Under the pieces are notes generated by a model, which was given only the letters and a program-made list of their open reading frames with translations, did not search any database and was not told the origin of the DNA. From positions 62,001 to 126,000 of the forward strand of contig NZ_JAPAAF010000008.1 in assembly GCF_025907915.1 (NCBI RefSeq): a stretch of DNA of 64,000 nt. Direction: 5' to 3'. Numbering within the stretch: the stretch's first letter is position 1; each line of letters opens with the position of its first letter. The translations under genes were made by a program, and so were the position numbers. This stretch comes from Gaoshiqia sediminis. GTDB taxonomy: Bacteria > Bacteroidota > Bacteroidia > Bacteroidales > Prolixibacteraceae. Positions 54,090 through 62,849 of this stretch are shown here, one piece after another.

Positions 54090-55322
54090 ATGAACCTGAT
54101 TTATCAACTCGGCATCCGCATCTATCGGCTGGCAGCCTGGCTGGCAGCTCCCGTCAACCCCAAAGCACGCTTTTGGCACCAAGGACAAAAGTCGGTTTTT
54201 CCTTATTTGAAGAGCAAATCGATCGGCAAACAACCGCTGATTTGGGTTCATTGCGCCTCGCTGGGCGAGTTTGAACAGGGCCGTCCGCTGATCGAAGCCA
54301 TCAAAAAGCAACATCAGGGCTACCAAATCCTGCTCACGTTCTTTTCGCCTTCGGGCTACGAAATACGCAAAAACTACGAAGTGGCTGACTTCATCTGCTA
54401 CCTGCCAGCCGACACACCGGCCAACGCCCGAAGGTTCATCAACCTGGTGCAACCGGAGAAAGTTTTCTTCATCAAATATGAATTTTGGAAAAACTACCTG
54501 CATGAATTAAGCCGCCAGAAAATTCCCCTGTATCTGGTTTCAGCCATTTTCCGGCCCGAGCAATTATTTTTTCAAAAAGGCTTTCGGGCCAGGTGGTACC
54601 GCAATATTTTGCAGGGCGTTGAGCACTTCTTCGTTCAGAACCAGCAATCGGCCAACTTACTGGCAAGTATTGGATTTTCCAATTACACTGTTACCGGCGA
54701 CACCCGTTTCGACCGGGTAGCGGAGATCGCGGCCAACCGGAAAGAACTTCCGCAAATTGCCGCGTTTAAAGGCGACGCAAAACTAATTGTTGCGGGCAGC
54801 TCGTGGCAGCCCGACGAGGAAATTCTGGCCGAATACCTTAAAACAAACAAAACGGTCAAGATGATTATTGCCCCGCACGAAGTGAAAGAAGTCAATGTAA
54901 AGCGACTGCTGGCCTTGCTGCCGGAAAAAGCCGCTCGCTACTCGTCAGCCGCTGACCAACTCACAGACAGCCGCATCTTGATTATCGACTCCATCGGCAT
55001 TCTGTCCAGTATTTACCGGTATGCCGATGTGGCCTACATTGGCGGTGGGTTTGGCGTGGGCATCCACAACACGCTCGAAGCGGCCATCTACAACATCCCT
55101 GTTTTGTTCGGCCCCAATTATCTCAAATTTCAGGAAGCCGTGGAACTGGTCAACCGAAAACTGGCCTTTCCGGTTAAAAATGCCAACGAACTAACCGCTC
55201 AACTGGATCAGCTAATCAGACAGGACGAATTACGGGCCGGGATTTCGGTGGGTTGCCGCCAATTCATGTCGGAAAATATTGGCGCCACCCAACTGGTATT
55301 GGAAAAAGTTTTTAACAATTAA
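54090..55322 (+). CDS. waaA: 3-Deoxy-D-manno-octulosonic acid (Kdo) transferase
   Basis: 410 residues, GT30 family. It joins Kdo to lipid A precursor at the inner membrane. N-terminal membrane anchor, then IWVHCASLGEFEQGRPLIEA with the catalytic base E60, TFFSPSGYEIRKNY, and VIAYIGGGFG-type DVAYIGGGFGVGIHNTLEAA near 314-333. The length fits the family. A terminator follows at 55423-55449. Confidence 0.93.
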   Translation: MNLIYQLGIRIYRLAAWLAAPVNPKARFWHQGQKSVFPYLKSKSIGKQPLIWVHCASLGEFEQGRPLIEAIKKQHQGYQILLTFFSPSGYEIRKNYEVADFICYLPADTPANARRFINLVQPEKVFFIKYEFWKNYLHELSRQKIPLYLVSAIFRPEQLFFQKGFRARWYRNILQGVEHFFVQNQQSANLLASIGFSNYTVTGDTRFDRVAEIAANRKELPQIAAFKGDAKLIVAGSSWQPDEEILAEYLKTNKTVKMIIAPHEVKEVNVKRLLALLPEKAARYSSAADQLTDSRILIIDSIGILSSIYRYADVAYIGGGFGVGIHNTLEAAIYNIPVLFGPNYLKFQEAVELVNRKLAFPVKNANELTAQLDQLIRQDELRAGISVGCRQFMSENIGATQLVLEKVFNN

Positions 55323-55422
55323 CTTTTTCTGAAACCAATTTCGAAACACAAACGTAGCAGCGCCAAATACACGCTAAACCGTTCATTTTCTGTTAACTTT
55401 TCAAGTCACCTCCTGATGATTA

Positions 55423-55449
55423 TTTACCGTTTTGGTAAACTTTTTTTAA
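55423..55449 (+). terminator. Terminator after waaA
   Basis: Hairpin TTTACC-GTTTT-GGTAAA (55423-55439) followed by C and seven T (55441-55447). Confidence 0.75.
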
Positions 55450-55647
55450 TTATCAAAACATCTAATCACTGTATATCAATCAACTAACACATTTTAGTTG
55501 ATAACTTTAATGCAGTTCCCAAAAAATAGTATTCCTTTTTTTTCCTCCGTACACTATATTGCATGAAGGAATTCCAATCCACCAAATACTGATTTAAGCT
55601 CAAGTTTACAATCAGTTAACAAAACAACAGATTTAATTTTTTGGTCT
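55450..55647 (+). promoter_or_regulatory. Leader region of nrdJ with possible NrdR boxes
   Basis: About 200 bp of A/T-rich non-coding DNA. It holds CACTGTATATCA (55467-55478) and ACACTATATTGC (55551-55562), each close to the NrdR box ACACWATATMTTGT, 84 bp apart, and a perfect hairpin CAACTAA-CACATT-TTAGTTG (55481-55500). No B12 riboswitch box is recognised. NrdR control is an inference from weak matches. Confidence 0.35.
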
Positions 55648-58206
55648 ATGGCTTTCAAAAATGTGGCAGCAGAGCCCCTGGCGGGCAAAAAAACATTTTC
55701 TCAGGACGAAGCGTTCCGGGAATCGTTGAAGTACTTCAACGGCGATGACCTCGCAGCAAGGGTTTGGGTAAACAAATATGCCCTGAAAGACTCGTTCGGC
55801 AACCTGTACGAGCAAACCCCCGATGACATGCACAAGCGCCTGGCAAGCGAAATTGCCCGGATTGAGCAGCAGTACAACAACCCCATGGATGAGCAACTGA
55901 TTTATCAGCTGCTGAAAGACTTTAAGTACATTGTTCCGCAAGGTGGTCCGATGACCGGTATCGGAAACGATTATCAAATTGCCTCCCTTTCCAACTGCTT
56001 TGTCGTTGGAAACGAAGGTAATTCTGACTCTTACGGCGGTATCATGAAAATCGACCAGGAACAGGTACAACTGATGAAAAGACGCGGTGGCGTTGGACAC
56101 GATCTTTCGCACATCCGCCCGAAAGGCTCGCCGGTGAAAAATTCGGCACTGACCTCAACCGGGATCGTACCGTTTATGGAACGCTATTCCAACTCAACGC
56201 GAGAAGTAGCCCAGGATGGACGCCGTGGCGCCCTGATGCTTTCCGTATCCATCAAGCACCCCGATTCGGAGAAGTTTATCGATGCCAAATTGGAACAGGG
56301 AAAAGTAACCGGCGCCAACGTGTCGGTAAAAATCCACGACGACTTTATGAAGTCGGTTGAAGGCGGGATTCCGTATCGCCAGCAATACCCCATTGACGCC
56401 GCCAGTCCGATGTACGAAAAGGAGATTGACGCCAATGCCCTATGGAAGAAAATTGTTTACAACGCCTGGAAATCGGCCGAACCGGGAATCCTGTTCTGGG
56501 ACACCATTATCAAAGAATCGGTACCGGACTGCTATGCCGACCTGGGTTACCGCACCGTGTCAACCAACCCGTGCGGCGAAATTCCACTTTGCCCCTATGA
56601 TAGCTGCCGCCTGCTGGCCGTCAACCTCTATGAATATGTTGAAAAGCCATTTACTGCCGAAGCCAAATTCAACTTCGACAAGTTCAGGGAACATGTGGGA
56701 TATGCCCAACGCATCATGGACGACATCATCGACCTGGAACTGGAAAAGATTGATGCCATCATTGGTAAGATTGACGCCGATCCGGAAGATCCTGAAATCA
56801 AATATACCGAACGCCACTTATGGGAGAAAATCAAAACCAAGGCCCGCGAAGGCCGCCGTACCGGTGTAGGCATTACCGCTGAAGGCGATATGCTGGCCGC
56901 CCTGGGTTTGCGTTACGGAACAGATGCCGCCACCGATTTCAGTGAGGAAATCCACCGCACCCTGGCTGTTGAAGCCTACCGCTCGTCGGTAAACATGGCC
57001 AAGGAACGTGGCCCGTTCAAAATCTATGATGCCGAACGCGAAAAGAACAACCCGATGATTGCCCGCATCCGCAAAGAAGACGAAGCGCTCTATCAGGATA
57101 TGGTAAAATACGGACGCCGCAACATTGCCCTACTCACCATTGCCCCCACCGGTACCACCAGCTTGATGACCCAAACAACTTCCGGCATCGAGCCCGTATT
57201 TATGCCGGTTTACAAACGTCGCCGGAAAGTGAACCCGAACGACAAAAACGTACGTGTTGATTTTATTGATGAAGTGGGCGACAGCTGGGAGGAATACATC
57301 GTTTTCCACCACAAGTTCCTGACCTGGATGGAAGCCAACGGCATCGACAGTTCAAAAAATTACAGCCAGGAAGAACTGGATGAAATGGTACAGAAATCGC
57401 CCTACTACAAAGCTACCTCAAACGATGTAGACTGGCTGAACAAAGTACGCATGCAAGGTCGTATCCAGAAATGGGTGGACCACTCCATCAGTGTTACCAT
57501 CAACCTGCCTGCCGATGTGGAAGAAGAACTTGTTGGCCGCCTGTATTTCGAAGCCTGGAAGAGTGGCTGCAAAGGGGTGACGGTTTACCGCGACGGTTCA
57601 CGATCGGGCGTTTTGATCTCAAATAAAAAGGAAGAAAAGAAAAAAGGATCTTCGCCATTTCCGACCAAACGGCCCGAAGAACTGGATGCCGATGTGGTTC
57701 GCTTCCAAAACAACAAAGATAAGTGGGTGGCATTTATCGGATTGATCGATGACCAACCTTATGAGATCTTCACCGGTTTGCAGGATGACGAAGATGGCAT
57801 TTTGTTGCCCCGATCGGTCACACACGGGAAAATCATCAAAAGCCGCGACGAAGATGGCAACTCGCGCTATGATTTCCAGTACGCCAACAAACGCGGGTAC
57901 AAAACCACCATCGAAGGATTGTCTTACAAATTTAATCCCGTATTCTGGAACTACGCCAAACTTATTTCCGGAATCTTGCGTCATGGAATGCCAATCCACA
58001 AAGTAGTGGACACGGTAACCAGCCTGCAACTCGACAACGAAACTATCAACAGCTGGAAAGCCGGTGTGGCCCGTGCCCTGAAAAAGTACATCCCGAACGG
58101 AACGATTGCTGAAGGAGCAACCTGCGGTGAATGTGGTTCCAACAATGTGATCTACCAGGAAGGCTGCCTGACTTGCCCCGACTGCGGATCATCCAAATGC
58201 GGATAA
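55648..58206 (+). CDS. nrdJ: Adenosylcobalamin-dependent ribonucleotide reductase (class II)
   Basis: 852 residues. It makes deoxyribonucleotides using B12 and works with or without oxygen. Conserved cysteines are C117 in SLSNCFVVG, C309 in STNPCGEIPL (the finger-loop thiyl-radical cysteine) and C320, at the same 11-residue spacing seen in class II enzymes. PTGTTSLMTQTTSGIEPVF and GVTVYRDGSRSG are present. The C-terminus has a cysteine-rich tail, CGECGSN and CLTCPDCGSSKCG, for re-reduction or zinc binding. A terminator follows 22 bp after the stop. No other RNR class is in the window. Confidence 0.96.
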   Translation: MAFKNVAAEPLAGKKTFSQDEAFRESLKYFNGDDLAARVWVNKYALKDSFGNLYEQTPDDMHKRLASEIARIEQQYNNPMDEQLIYQLLKDFKYIVPQGGPMTGIGNDYQIASLSNCFVVGNEGNSDSYGGIMKIDQEQVQLMKRRGGVGHDLSHIRPKGSPVKNSALTSTGIVPFMERYSNSTREVAQDGRRGALMLSVSIKHPDSEKFIDAKLEQGKVTGANVSVKIHDDFMKSVEGGIPYRQQYPIDAASPMYEKEIDANALWKKIVYNAWKSAEPGILFWDTIIKESVPDCYADLGYRTVSTNPCGEIPLCPYDSCRLLAVNLYEYVEKPFTAEAKFNFDKFREHVGYAQRIMDDIIDLELEKIDAIIGKIDADPEDPEIKYTERHLWEKIKTKAREGRRTGVGITAEGDMLAALGLRYGTDAATDFSEEIHRTLAVEAYRSSVNMAKERGPFKIYDAEREKNNPMIARIRKEDEALYQDMVKYGRRNIALLTIAPTGTTSLMTQTTSGIEPVFMPVYKRRRKVNPNDKNVRVDFIDEVGDSWEEYIVFHHKFLTWMEANGIDSSKNYSQEELDEMVQKSPYYKATSNDVDWLNKVRMQGRIQKWVDHSISVTINLPADVEEELVGRLYFEAWKSGCKGVTVYRDGSRSGVLISNKKEEKKKGSSPFPTKRPEELDADVVRFQNNKDKWVAFIGLIDDQPYEIFTGLQDDEDGILLPRSVTHGKIIKSRDEDGNSRYDFQYANKRGYKTTIEGLSYKFNPVFWNYAKLISGILRHGMPIHKVVDTVTSLQLDNETINSWKAGVARALKKYIPNGTIAEGATCGECGSNNVIYQEGCLTCPDCGSSKCG

Positions 58207-58228
58207 TTTCAAATTCCCTGTTTATATC

Positions 58229-58260
58229 AGAGGCTGCCCGATCGGACAGCCTCTTTTTTT
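58229..58260 (+). terminator. Terminator after nrdJ
   Basis: Perfect 8-bp stem AGAGGCTG (58229-58236) with CAGCCTCT (58247-58254), 10-base loop, then a run of T to 58260. Confidence 0.88.
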
Positions 58261-58263
58261 CTC

Positions 58264-58413
58264 TTAGCCCAGGATATTCATCTGTTGCAGGATGAACTTT
58301 ATCAGCATAAGAATACCAATTAGTGCAGCCAAGCCAATAAAGGTCAGGGCGATATCGCTGATTTTCTTCTTCGGCTGCTGGTCGGGCACAGGTTTTTGTT
58401 GTATATCTTTCAT
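58264..58413 (-). CDS. 49-residue single-span membrane protein
   Basis: Small gene with ATG at 58413 and TAA at 58264. The protein starts MKDIQQKPVPDQQPKKKISD, then one hydrophobic segment (IALTFIGLAALIGILMLIKF, about 21-40) and ends LQQMNILG. A charged, proline-rich N-terminus followed by one membrane span is a normal small membrane-protein layout. It sits between the nrdJ terminator and another small exported-protein gene on the same strand, 121 bp away. Family and function are not recognised; coding status rests on the protein's plausibility. Confidence 0.6.
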   Translation of the reverse strand: MKDIQQKPVPDQQPKKKISDIALTFIGLAALIGILMLIKFILQQMNILG

Positions 58414-58534
58414 GTTGCAAGGAGTTGAATTTAAATAAGATGACCGGATATCTGTCTGCTAGTTACAGGCACATGATAACAGCCTGATCTCCGGTAAATC
58501 AGGCTTGTGTCTCAACATAAAAAGCAACAGGAAG

Positions 58535-58897
58535 CTAACAGAGCAAGGCATGTCCCCGGATAAACACAGGAACAGGCGCCTCTTGGTCGATCACGTAAAA
58601 GGTTAAACGAATGTCATTCCGAAAAGAAAAATTGCGCGGCACAACCTGTCCTGCAGGTAAGGTAATCGTGTGAAAACGGAAGCTTCCGGTGATCGTCTCA
58701 GCTACTGTATTTTCGTTTTGATATAGATACAGCGGAAACTTACCCGGACTTTGAATGGTAGCGACCTCCTTATTTCCAATGAAAGGTTCAACCGATTCCT
58801 GCAGAACTGGAACCCGGCTGGCTGTCGGCAACATACCTCCCGAAGACAGGTGACAGGCAATCAGCAGAAAAAGCAAGAGGCGGACAATCTTCTTCAT
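58535..58897 (-). CDS. Small exported protein of unknown function
   Basis: 120 residues from ATG 58897 (MKKIVRLLLFLLIACHLSSG), where a signal peptide starts; an upstream ATG 12 codons earlier is less likely. The mature part is beta-rich, with FIGNKEVATIQSPGKFPLYL and FSFRNDIRLTFYVIDQEAPV. No known domain is recognised. Downstream on the same strand is the 49-residue membrane protein. Confidence 0.65.
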   Translation of the reverse strand: MKKIVRLLLFLLIACHLSSGGMLPTASRVPVLQESVEPFIGNKEVATIQSPGKFPLYLYQNENTVAETITGSFRFHTITLPAGQVVPRNFSFRNDIRLTFYVIDQEAPVPVFIRGHALLC

Positions 58898-59080
58898 TGG
58901 TAATTCACTTAGACAAAGATAGCGGCAGACCAATTCGAAAAATTTTCTGACTCCATTTAATTATCGGTTGAACACCAAAAATTAACCCTTCATCCCCACC
59001 AGCAGACTACCCGACCAGTTAAAATTTCAGGGGAAGCACACCCACCGTACTTTTGGCTCAGAAATAATTTCAACAATTAA
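58898..59080. other. Intergenic region between the exported protein gene and LytTR remnant
   Basis: No gene or strong structure is seen. It is the likely promoter region of the minus-strand gene at 58535-58897. Confidence 0.4.
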
Positions 59081-59240
59081 TCAATTCCGGTACAAAAAAT
59101 TGAAAGCTATTTTATGCAGGGGAAATGCACATTTTTGAAAACGGAGAACGGCAACCACCTCTACATCAACCACTCACCCAACCAGTTGGGGAACATGCTC
59201 GATCCCGGTCTATATTTCAGGATTAATGTGAATCGCTCTT
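59081..59240 (+). pseudogene. Remnant of a LytTR DNA-binding domain
   Basis: In one open frame from 59081 to a TAG at 59238-59240: SIPVQKIESYF, then MQGKCTFLKTENGNHLYINH, then SPNQLGNMLDPGLYFRIN. This follows the LytTR pattern (IPVxxIxYF, TFLxTxxG, NHSLxQLexMLDPxxFFRINR) until the FRIN residues, then breaks and runs into the end of upp on the other strand. No receiver domain remains upstream: a stop is at 59078. It is a decayed piece of a second LytTR regulator and is unlikely to be functional. Confidence 0.8.
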
Positions 59241-59885
59241 AGGGCCGAAGGCCAGGTCGCCGGCATCACCCAGACCGGGAACAATGTAGGAATTTACGGT
59301 CATCTCTTCGTCGATGGCCCCTACCCAGAGGGTTACATTGCTGCCGTCAATATGTTCGCGCACGTATTCCACCCCTTTGCGGCTGGCAATAATGGCCACC
59401 AGGTGAACATGACTGGGCGTTCCCTTCTGCAACATGGCCTTGTAACCAATTTCCATGGAAGCTCCTGATGCCAGCATCGGATCGGAAATAATCACCACTT
59501 TTTCATTCAAATCGGGCGAGGCCAGGTATTCAAATTCAATGTGGAATTCGCCCTCTTCATCATACTTGCGGTACGCTGAAATAAAGGCATTCTCGGCTTT
59601 ATCGAAGATATTGAGAAATCCCTGCTGTACCGGCAAACCAGCACGCAAAATAGTAGATAACACCGGTTGTTGGGTCAGGGTAGGCACCTTGGCGATTCCC
59701 AGTGGCGTTTTTACGTTGGTCACTTTGTAATCCAGGGTCTTGCTGATCTCGTAGGCAATAACTTCGCCTAAACGCTGTAAATTCCGCCGAAAACGAAGCG
59801 GATCTTTCTGGATATGCTCGTCCCTGATCTCTGCAAGGTATTGATTGAAAATAGAATTGGATTCGCTAAGGTTATGAACTAACAT
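59223..59885 (-). CDS. upp: Uracil phosphoribosyltransferase
   Basis: 220 residues, normal length. It salvages uracil to UMP with PRPP. PRPP-binding loop VVIISDPMLASGASMEIGY (about 131-149), substrate segments RAGLPVQQGFL and VPGLGDAGDLAFG. The N-terminus MLVHNLSESNSIFNQYLAEI fits. Its last 18 bases overlap the frame of the LytTR remnant on the other strand. Separated by 48 bp from the next minus-strand operon. Confidence 0.96.
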   Translation of the reverse strand: MLVHNLSESNSIFNQYLAEIRDEHIQKDPLRFRRNLQRLGEVIAYEISKTLDYKVTNVKTPLGIAKVPTLTQQPVLSTILRAGLPVQQGFLNIFDKAENAFISAYRKYDEEGEFHIEFEYLASPDLNEKVVIISDPMLASGASMEIGYKAMLQKGTPSHVHLVAIIASRKGVEYVREHIDGSNVTLWVGAIDEEMTVNSYIVPGLGDAGDLAFGPKSDSH

Positions 59886-59933
59886 GACAAAAAATTTTGG
59901 CGAAAATAATCAAATTTTCGGTTTTCGGGGGAA

Positions 59934-61001
59934 TTAACTAAAGATAAAATCGCCTTCGCCATCCTGAATTTTCAGGTTTTTAGCCGATACCGGAAACGAA
60001 GCATAAATTTGATGATTGATTTTTTTCGAAAAGAGAAACGGAGAAGATGCCCGGAATATGGCTTCCGCCAGCGCAGGATTAAGCACGGTAATCATTTCCA
60101 GACGGTTAACGGCCGCTGCCTGAACAAGAAACCGGGCCAAGGGTGCCGTGCAATCCATCTCGAAATGCCCATGCAAGGTTTTCAGGTGGGCATCGCGCAC
60201 CGAATACATCAAAAAGCCGACGAAGTTTCCGTGATGGAAAACCTTGACGGTTTGATAAAAAAATTGCTCGGCAAAGGAAGAAAAAGCATACCGATCAGCC
60301 TGTTGACCATCAACCGTCGAAATCCAGGGAAAGCGCAATATCCATTGCAGTTCCCGCCTTCCTCGCAGAAAAAGGGATTCTGATTGTTGCTTTTCAGCCA
60401 GCTGTAAACAGTCATCGTCCGGCCACCTCATTTTCTGAAAGGAGAAATCTTTCTCTTCTCTGTTTTTGAAAGCAAGCAGCCTGATCGATGCCGCCAAACG
60501 AATAAGAAAATCTGCCCCAGCCCATCCCCACTTCAACTGAGGGTAGCGTAACTGAAACAGTTTCCTGGTCCGGGCAAATAAGTAAAAACGCCGCCCTACT
60601 CCCGCATAAACCGGATGAAACAACTGCGTTTTCAGGTACAACTGCAACGAAGCCGGTGCGTAGTTGGTAAACAGGAGGCGCTGTTCCCAATCGATGACAA
60701 TCTCTCGCAGCAACTTATCGGAAAGGCCCTGCCGCCGAAAATCAGGGTGGACCCAATTGCCGCTCAACCAGGCGAAACGTTTTTCCTCGTTGGTCAGCCG
60801 GGCCGGAAAAACCGTCCGGTAAGCAATAATCCGGTCCGCTTCCTGCAAAAAATACAACACCGGATCATCGGGCAACGCATGTGGATTATGGAGGTACGAA
60901 TCCGCTCGCAACAAACTCACCGGCTGGTCGGGCAATTGGAGGAACCAATTCGTCTGCACAAAGGCGTCCATATCTTTCAAAAGAACCTTCCTTAGTTCCA
61001 T
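59934..61001 (-). CDS. GNAT-family acetyltransferase-like protein
   Basis: 355 residues. The N-terminal half carries a GNAT acetyl-CoA site: WLSGNWVHPDFRRQGLSDKL (about 78-97), with R/Q-x-x-G. The C-terminal half looks like a second, degenerate GNAT fold. The substrate is not known. It is the last gene of a four-gene minus-strand operon and starts 1 bp after the deacetylase stop. Its company suggests transfer of an acyl group to a surface sugar or peptide, which is inference. Confidence 0.75.
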   Translation of the reverse strand: MELRKVLLKDMDAFVQTNWFLQLPDQPVSLLRADSYLHNPHALPDDPVLYFLQEADRIIAYRTVFPARLTNEEKRFAWLSGNWVHPDFRRQGLSDKLLREIVIDWEQRLLFTNYAPASLQLYLKTQLFHPVYAGVGRRFYLFARTRKLFQLRYPQLKWGWAGADFLIRLAASIRLLAFKNREEKDFSFQKMRWPDDDCLQLAEKQQSESLFLRGRRELQWILRFPWISTVDGQQADRYAFSSFAEQFFYQTVKVFHHGNFVGFLMYSVRDAHLKTLHGHFEMDCTAPLARFLVQAAAVNRLEMITVLNPALAEAIFRASSPFLFSKKINHQIYASFPVSAKNLKIQDGEGDFIFS

Positions 61002-61002
61002 A

Positions 61003-61953
61003 TCAATGCCGTTTTGCGTAGTGCCTGTTTATCAACCGCTTCAACTGGAAAGCCAGGTATTCAGCTTTCAACCGCTTTGCCGCAGTTGCCGGTTGATCTG
61101 TTTCCATCGGCACACGCTGAAAATGGCATTCCATTCGCTCTCGCTTCAAGCCTGCCGTCCCAAAGCTGACGTCGAACAAGCGCTCTTCATGGCAGGCTTC
61201 GAAAACACAATCAGGCACGCCCACATCCGAAAACGGGAAAGCAAATGCCTTTATCTGCGGAGCAAAAGTTTGGTTGATCCACGCCATACTCTCCCGGATT
61301 TCCTCCAGCTGGCTTTCTTCATCCAACAGCCAAAACTCCGGGTGGTCCATACTGTGGCCGCCGATCGTAAAACCATCCTGTTGCAGGCTGCGGATTTCCG
61401 GGGTGGTCATATACGGCTGTCTTTCGGACATTAATTCGTGCCAGTTCAGGCCCAGGTCGGCAGCCAACTCATCCAGCGAATCCAAATCCGCGTATGTATT
61501 TTGCAGGCTGATGTGGATATTCTTCTCTTTTAGTAAAGCCGCGATTTCAGAGACTTTGTACCTGTGAAACAAATCCTGGTTGTCCACAAAAGCCGGATTT
61601 ACAAAGAAAGTGGCCGGCACACCTTTTCGTTTTAAGATGGGGGCTACCACGTCGTAACATTCCCGCAACCCGTCATCAAAGCTAAGATGAAAAGCTTTCG
61701 TCAGACTTTTGCCCGACAACAACTCATCCAAACCAACAGGTTTATAATGTTGAAGAAGAAAATCCAGATCAGATTCAAAAGTAGCAACCGAAGGATAGTG
61801 ATAATTCATCCGATAGGGAAGTTCATCATTACTCACCAAGTGATAAAACGGTAGCAATACCGGCAGTTTTCCCGATCGCAACAAACGAAAAGGCAACATA
61901 GCGGAAGCAATATGAACAAACCGGCGAATAGTCTCCCTCATCGCTTCAACCAT
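61003..61953 (-). CDS. Polysaccharide deacetylase family protein (CE4-like)
   Basis: 316 residues. NodB-type motifs: HLSFDDGLRECY (motif 1, D93/D94), and GGHSMDHPEFW (H200, H204, motif 2), with FPFSDVG as a likely third motif. These enzymes remove N- or O-acetyl groups from surface glycans. LPFYHLVSNDELPY near 34-47 is seen in the Bacteroidota subgroup. The start overlaps the FemAB-like gene stop by 16 bp. Confidence 0.88.
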   Translation of the reverse strand: MVEAMRETIRRFVHIASAMLPFRLLRSGKLPVLLPFYHLVSNDELPYRMNYHYPSVATFESDLDFLLQHYKPVGLDELLSGKSLTKAFHLSFDDGLRECYDVVAPILKRKGVPATFFVNPAFVDNQDLFHRYKVSEIAALLKEKNIHISLQNTYADLDSLDELAADLGLNWHELMSERQPYMTTPEIRSLQQDGFTIGGHSMDHPEFWLLDEESQLEEIRESMAWINQTFAPQIKAFAFPFSDVGVPDCVFEACHEERLFDVSFGTAGLKRERMECHFQRVPMETDQPATAAKRLKAEYLAFQLKRLINRHYAKRH

Positions 61954-62849
61954 TTAATGTAGGGCGGAAGGTTGTTCCAGGCCAGGTGGCTGTAATGTTC
62001 GGGTGTGGCGCCAAAACCCTGGTAAAGACGGGCCACGCCGGGCACCATCGAACCTTCAAAGTCGAGCACATACTCTTTGCCGGCATGTTCGGCAATAAAC
62101 CGGTCAACCAGAAAATACATAGCCTGGAGTTTTTTACCGCTCTCGCTGGAGGCGGCGTTCAGGTAGGTGACCCGCTTTTTGTGCCTGATAAAAAAAGCAG
62201 CTGCACACAACGAATTATCCTCAGCGTACACGCCATAAATTTGCCCCAGGTTGCGCGAGATGGCAAACGCGAGAATATTGTGCAACTTCAGAAACGTTTG
62301 CTTGTTGATTTTCACGGCCATATTTTCTTTCTTAAACTGCAAATACTCCTTAATGGAAACACCGGAAATGCAACTTAACCGGTTTTCTGCAGCCTTGTTC
62401 AACTTGCGTTTGGTATGTTTGGAATAGTTTTCGGCCAGGGCACTGTAAGGATCAACCAGCGAAAGCAGATAATTATGCCGGGCTACTGATGCGCCCAACC
62501 CATCGACCGGCAAATGCATGGCATTTAAATTTATTTCGGCAAAAGGAAAACGACGCAACAATTCTTCCTGAAACAAGCACCTGATATTCCGGGGAGGTGG
62601 CGGAAATATACCCAGTTGCTGACAAAACATGGGCTGATACAGATACGATACGCCCCATTTTTTGTTGTAAGTAAGCGGCATCACATATCGGTAATCGCCC
62701 AGCACCAGCGCGTCCCATTTTTCACATACTTTATCGAGGTACCACGATTGGGCATAGATCAGCGAATTAGGCGCTTCGCCCAAACAATAGTCCCATTTGT
62801 CCGGGTCAATATCTTCGTAGTCGAGGTAATTCAGTTTATTCGGATCCAT
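61938..62849 (-). CDS. FemAB/GNAT-like acyltransferase
   Basis: 303 residues. GNAT fold of the FemAB-like (BioF2/CelD-type) kind: YLYQPMFCQQLGIF, SKHTKRKLNKA, GQIYGVYAEDNSLCAAAFFI, YVLDFEGSMVPGVARLYQGFGA. Members transfer aminoacyl or acyl groups to wall peptide or sugars; the exact role here is unknown. It overlaps both neighbours (14 bp and 16 bp), so translation is coupled in the operon. Confidence 0.78.
   Translation of the reverse strand: MDPNKLNYLDYEDIDPDKWDYCLGEAPNSLIYAQSWYLDKVCEKWDALVLGDYRYVMPLTYNKKWGVSYLYQPMFCQQLGIFPPPPRNIRCLFQEELLRRFPFAEINLNAMHLPVDGLGASVARHNYLLSLVDPYSALAENYSKHTKRKLNKAAENRLSCISGVSIKEYLQFKKENMAVKINKQTFLKLHNILAFAISRNLGQIYGVYAEDNSLCAAAFFIRHKKRVTYLNAASSESGKKLQAMYFLVDRFIAEHAGKEYVLDFEGSMVPGVARLYQGFGATPEHYSHLAWNNLPPYIKWLKR

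Noticed and set aside
55323-55647. B12 riboswitch before nrdJ
   Set aside because: I could not find the conserved B12-box or the layout of a cobalamin riboswitch.
58481-58505. Hairpin AGCCTGAT-loop-ATCAGGCT
   Set aside because: No T run on either strand and no clear gene end at it on the plus strand, so it was not called a terminator.
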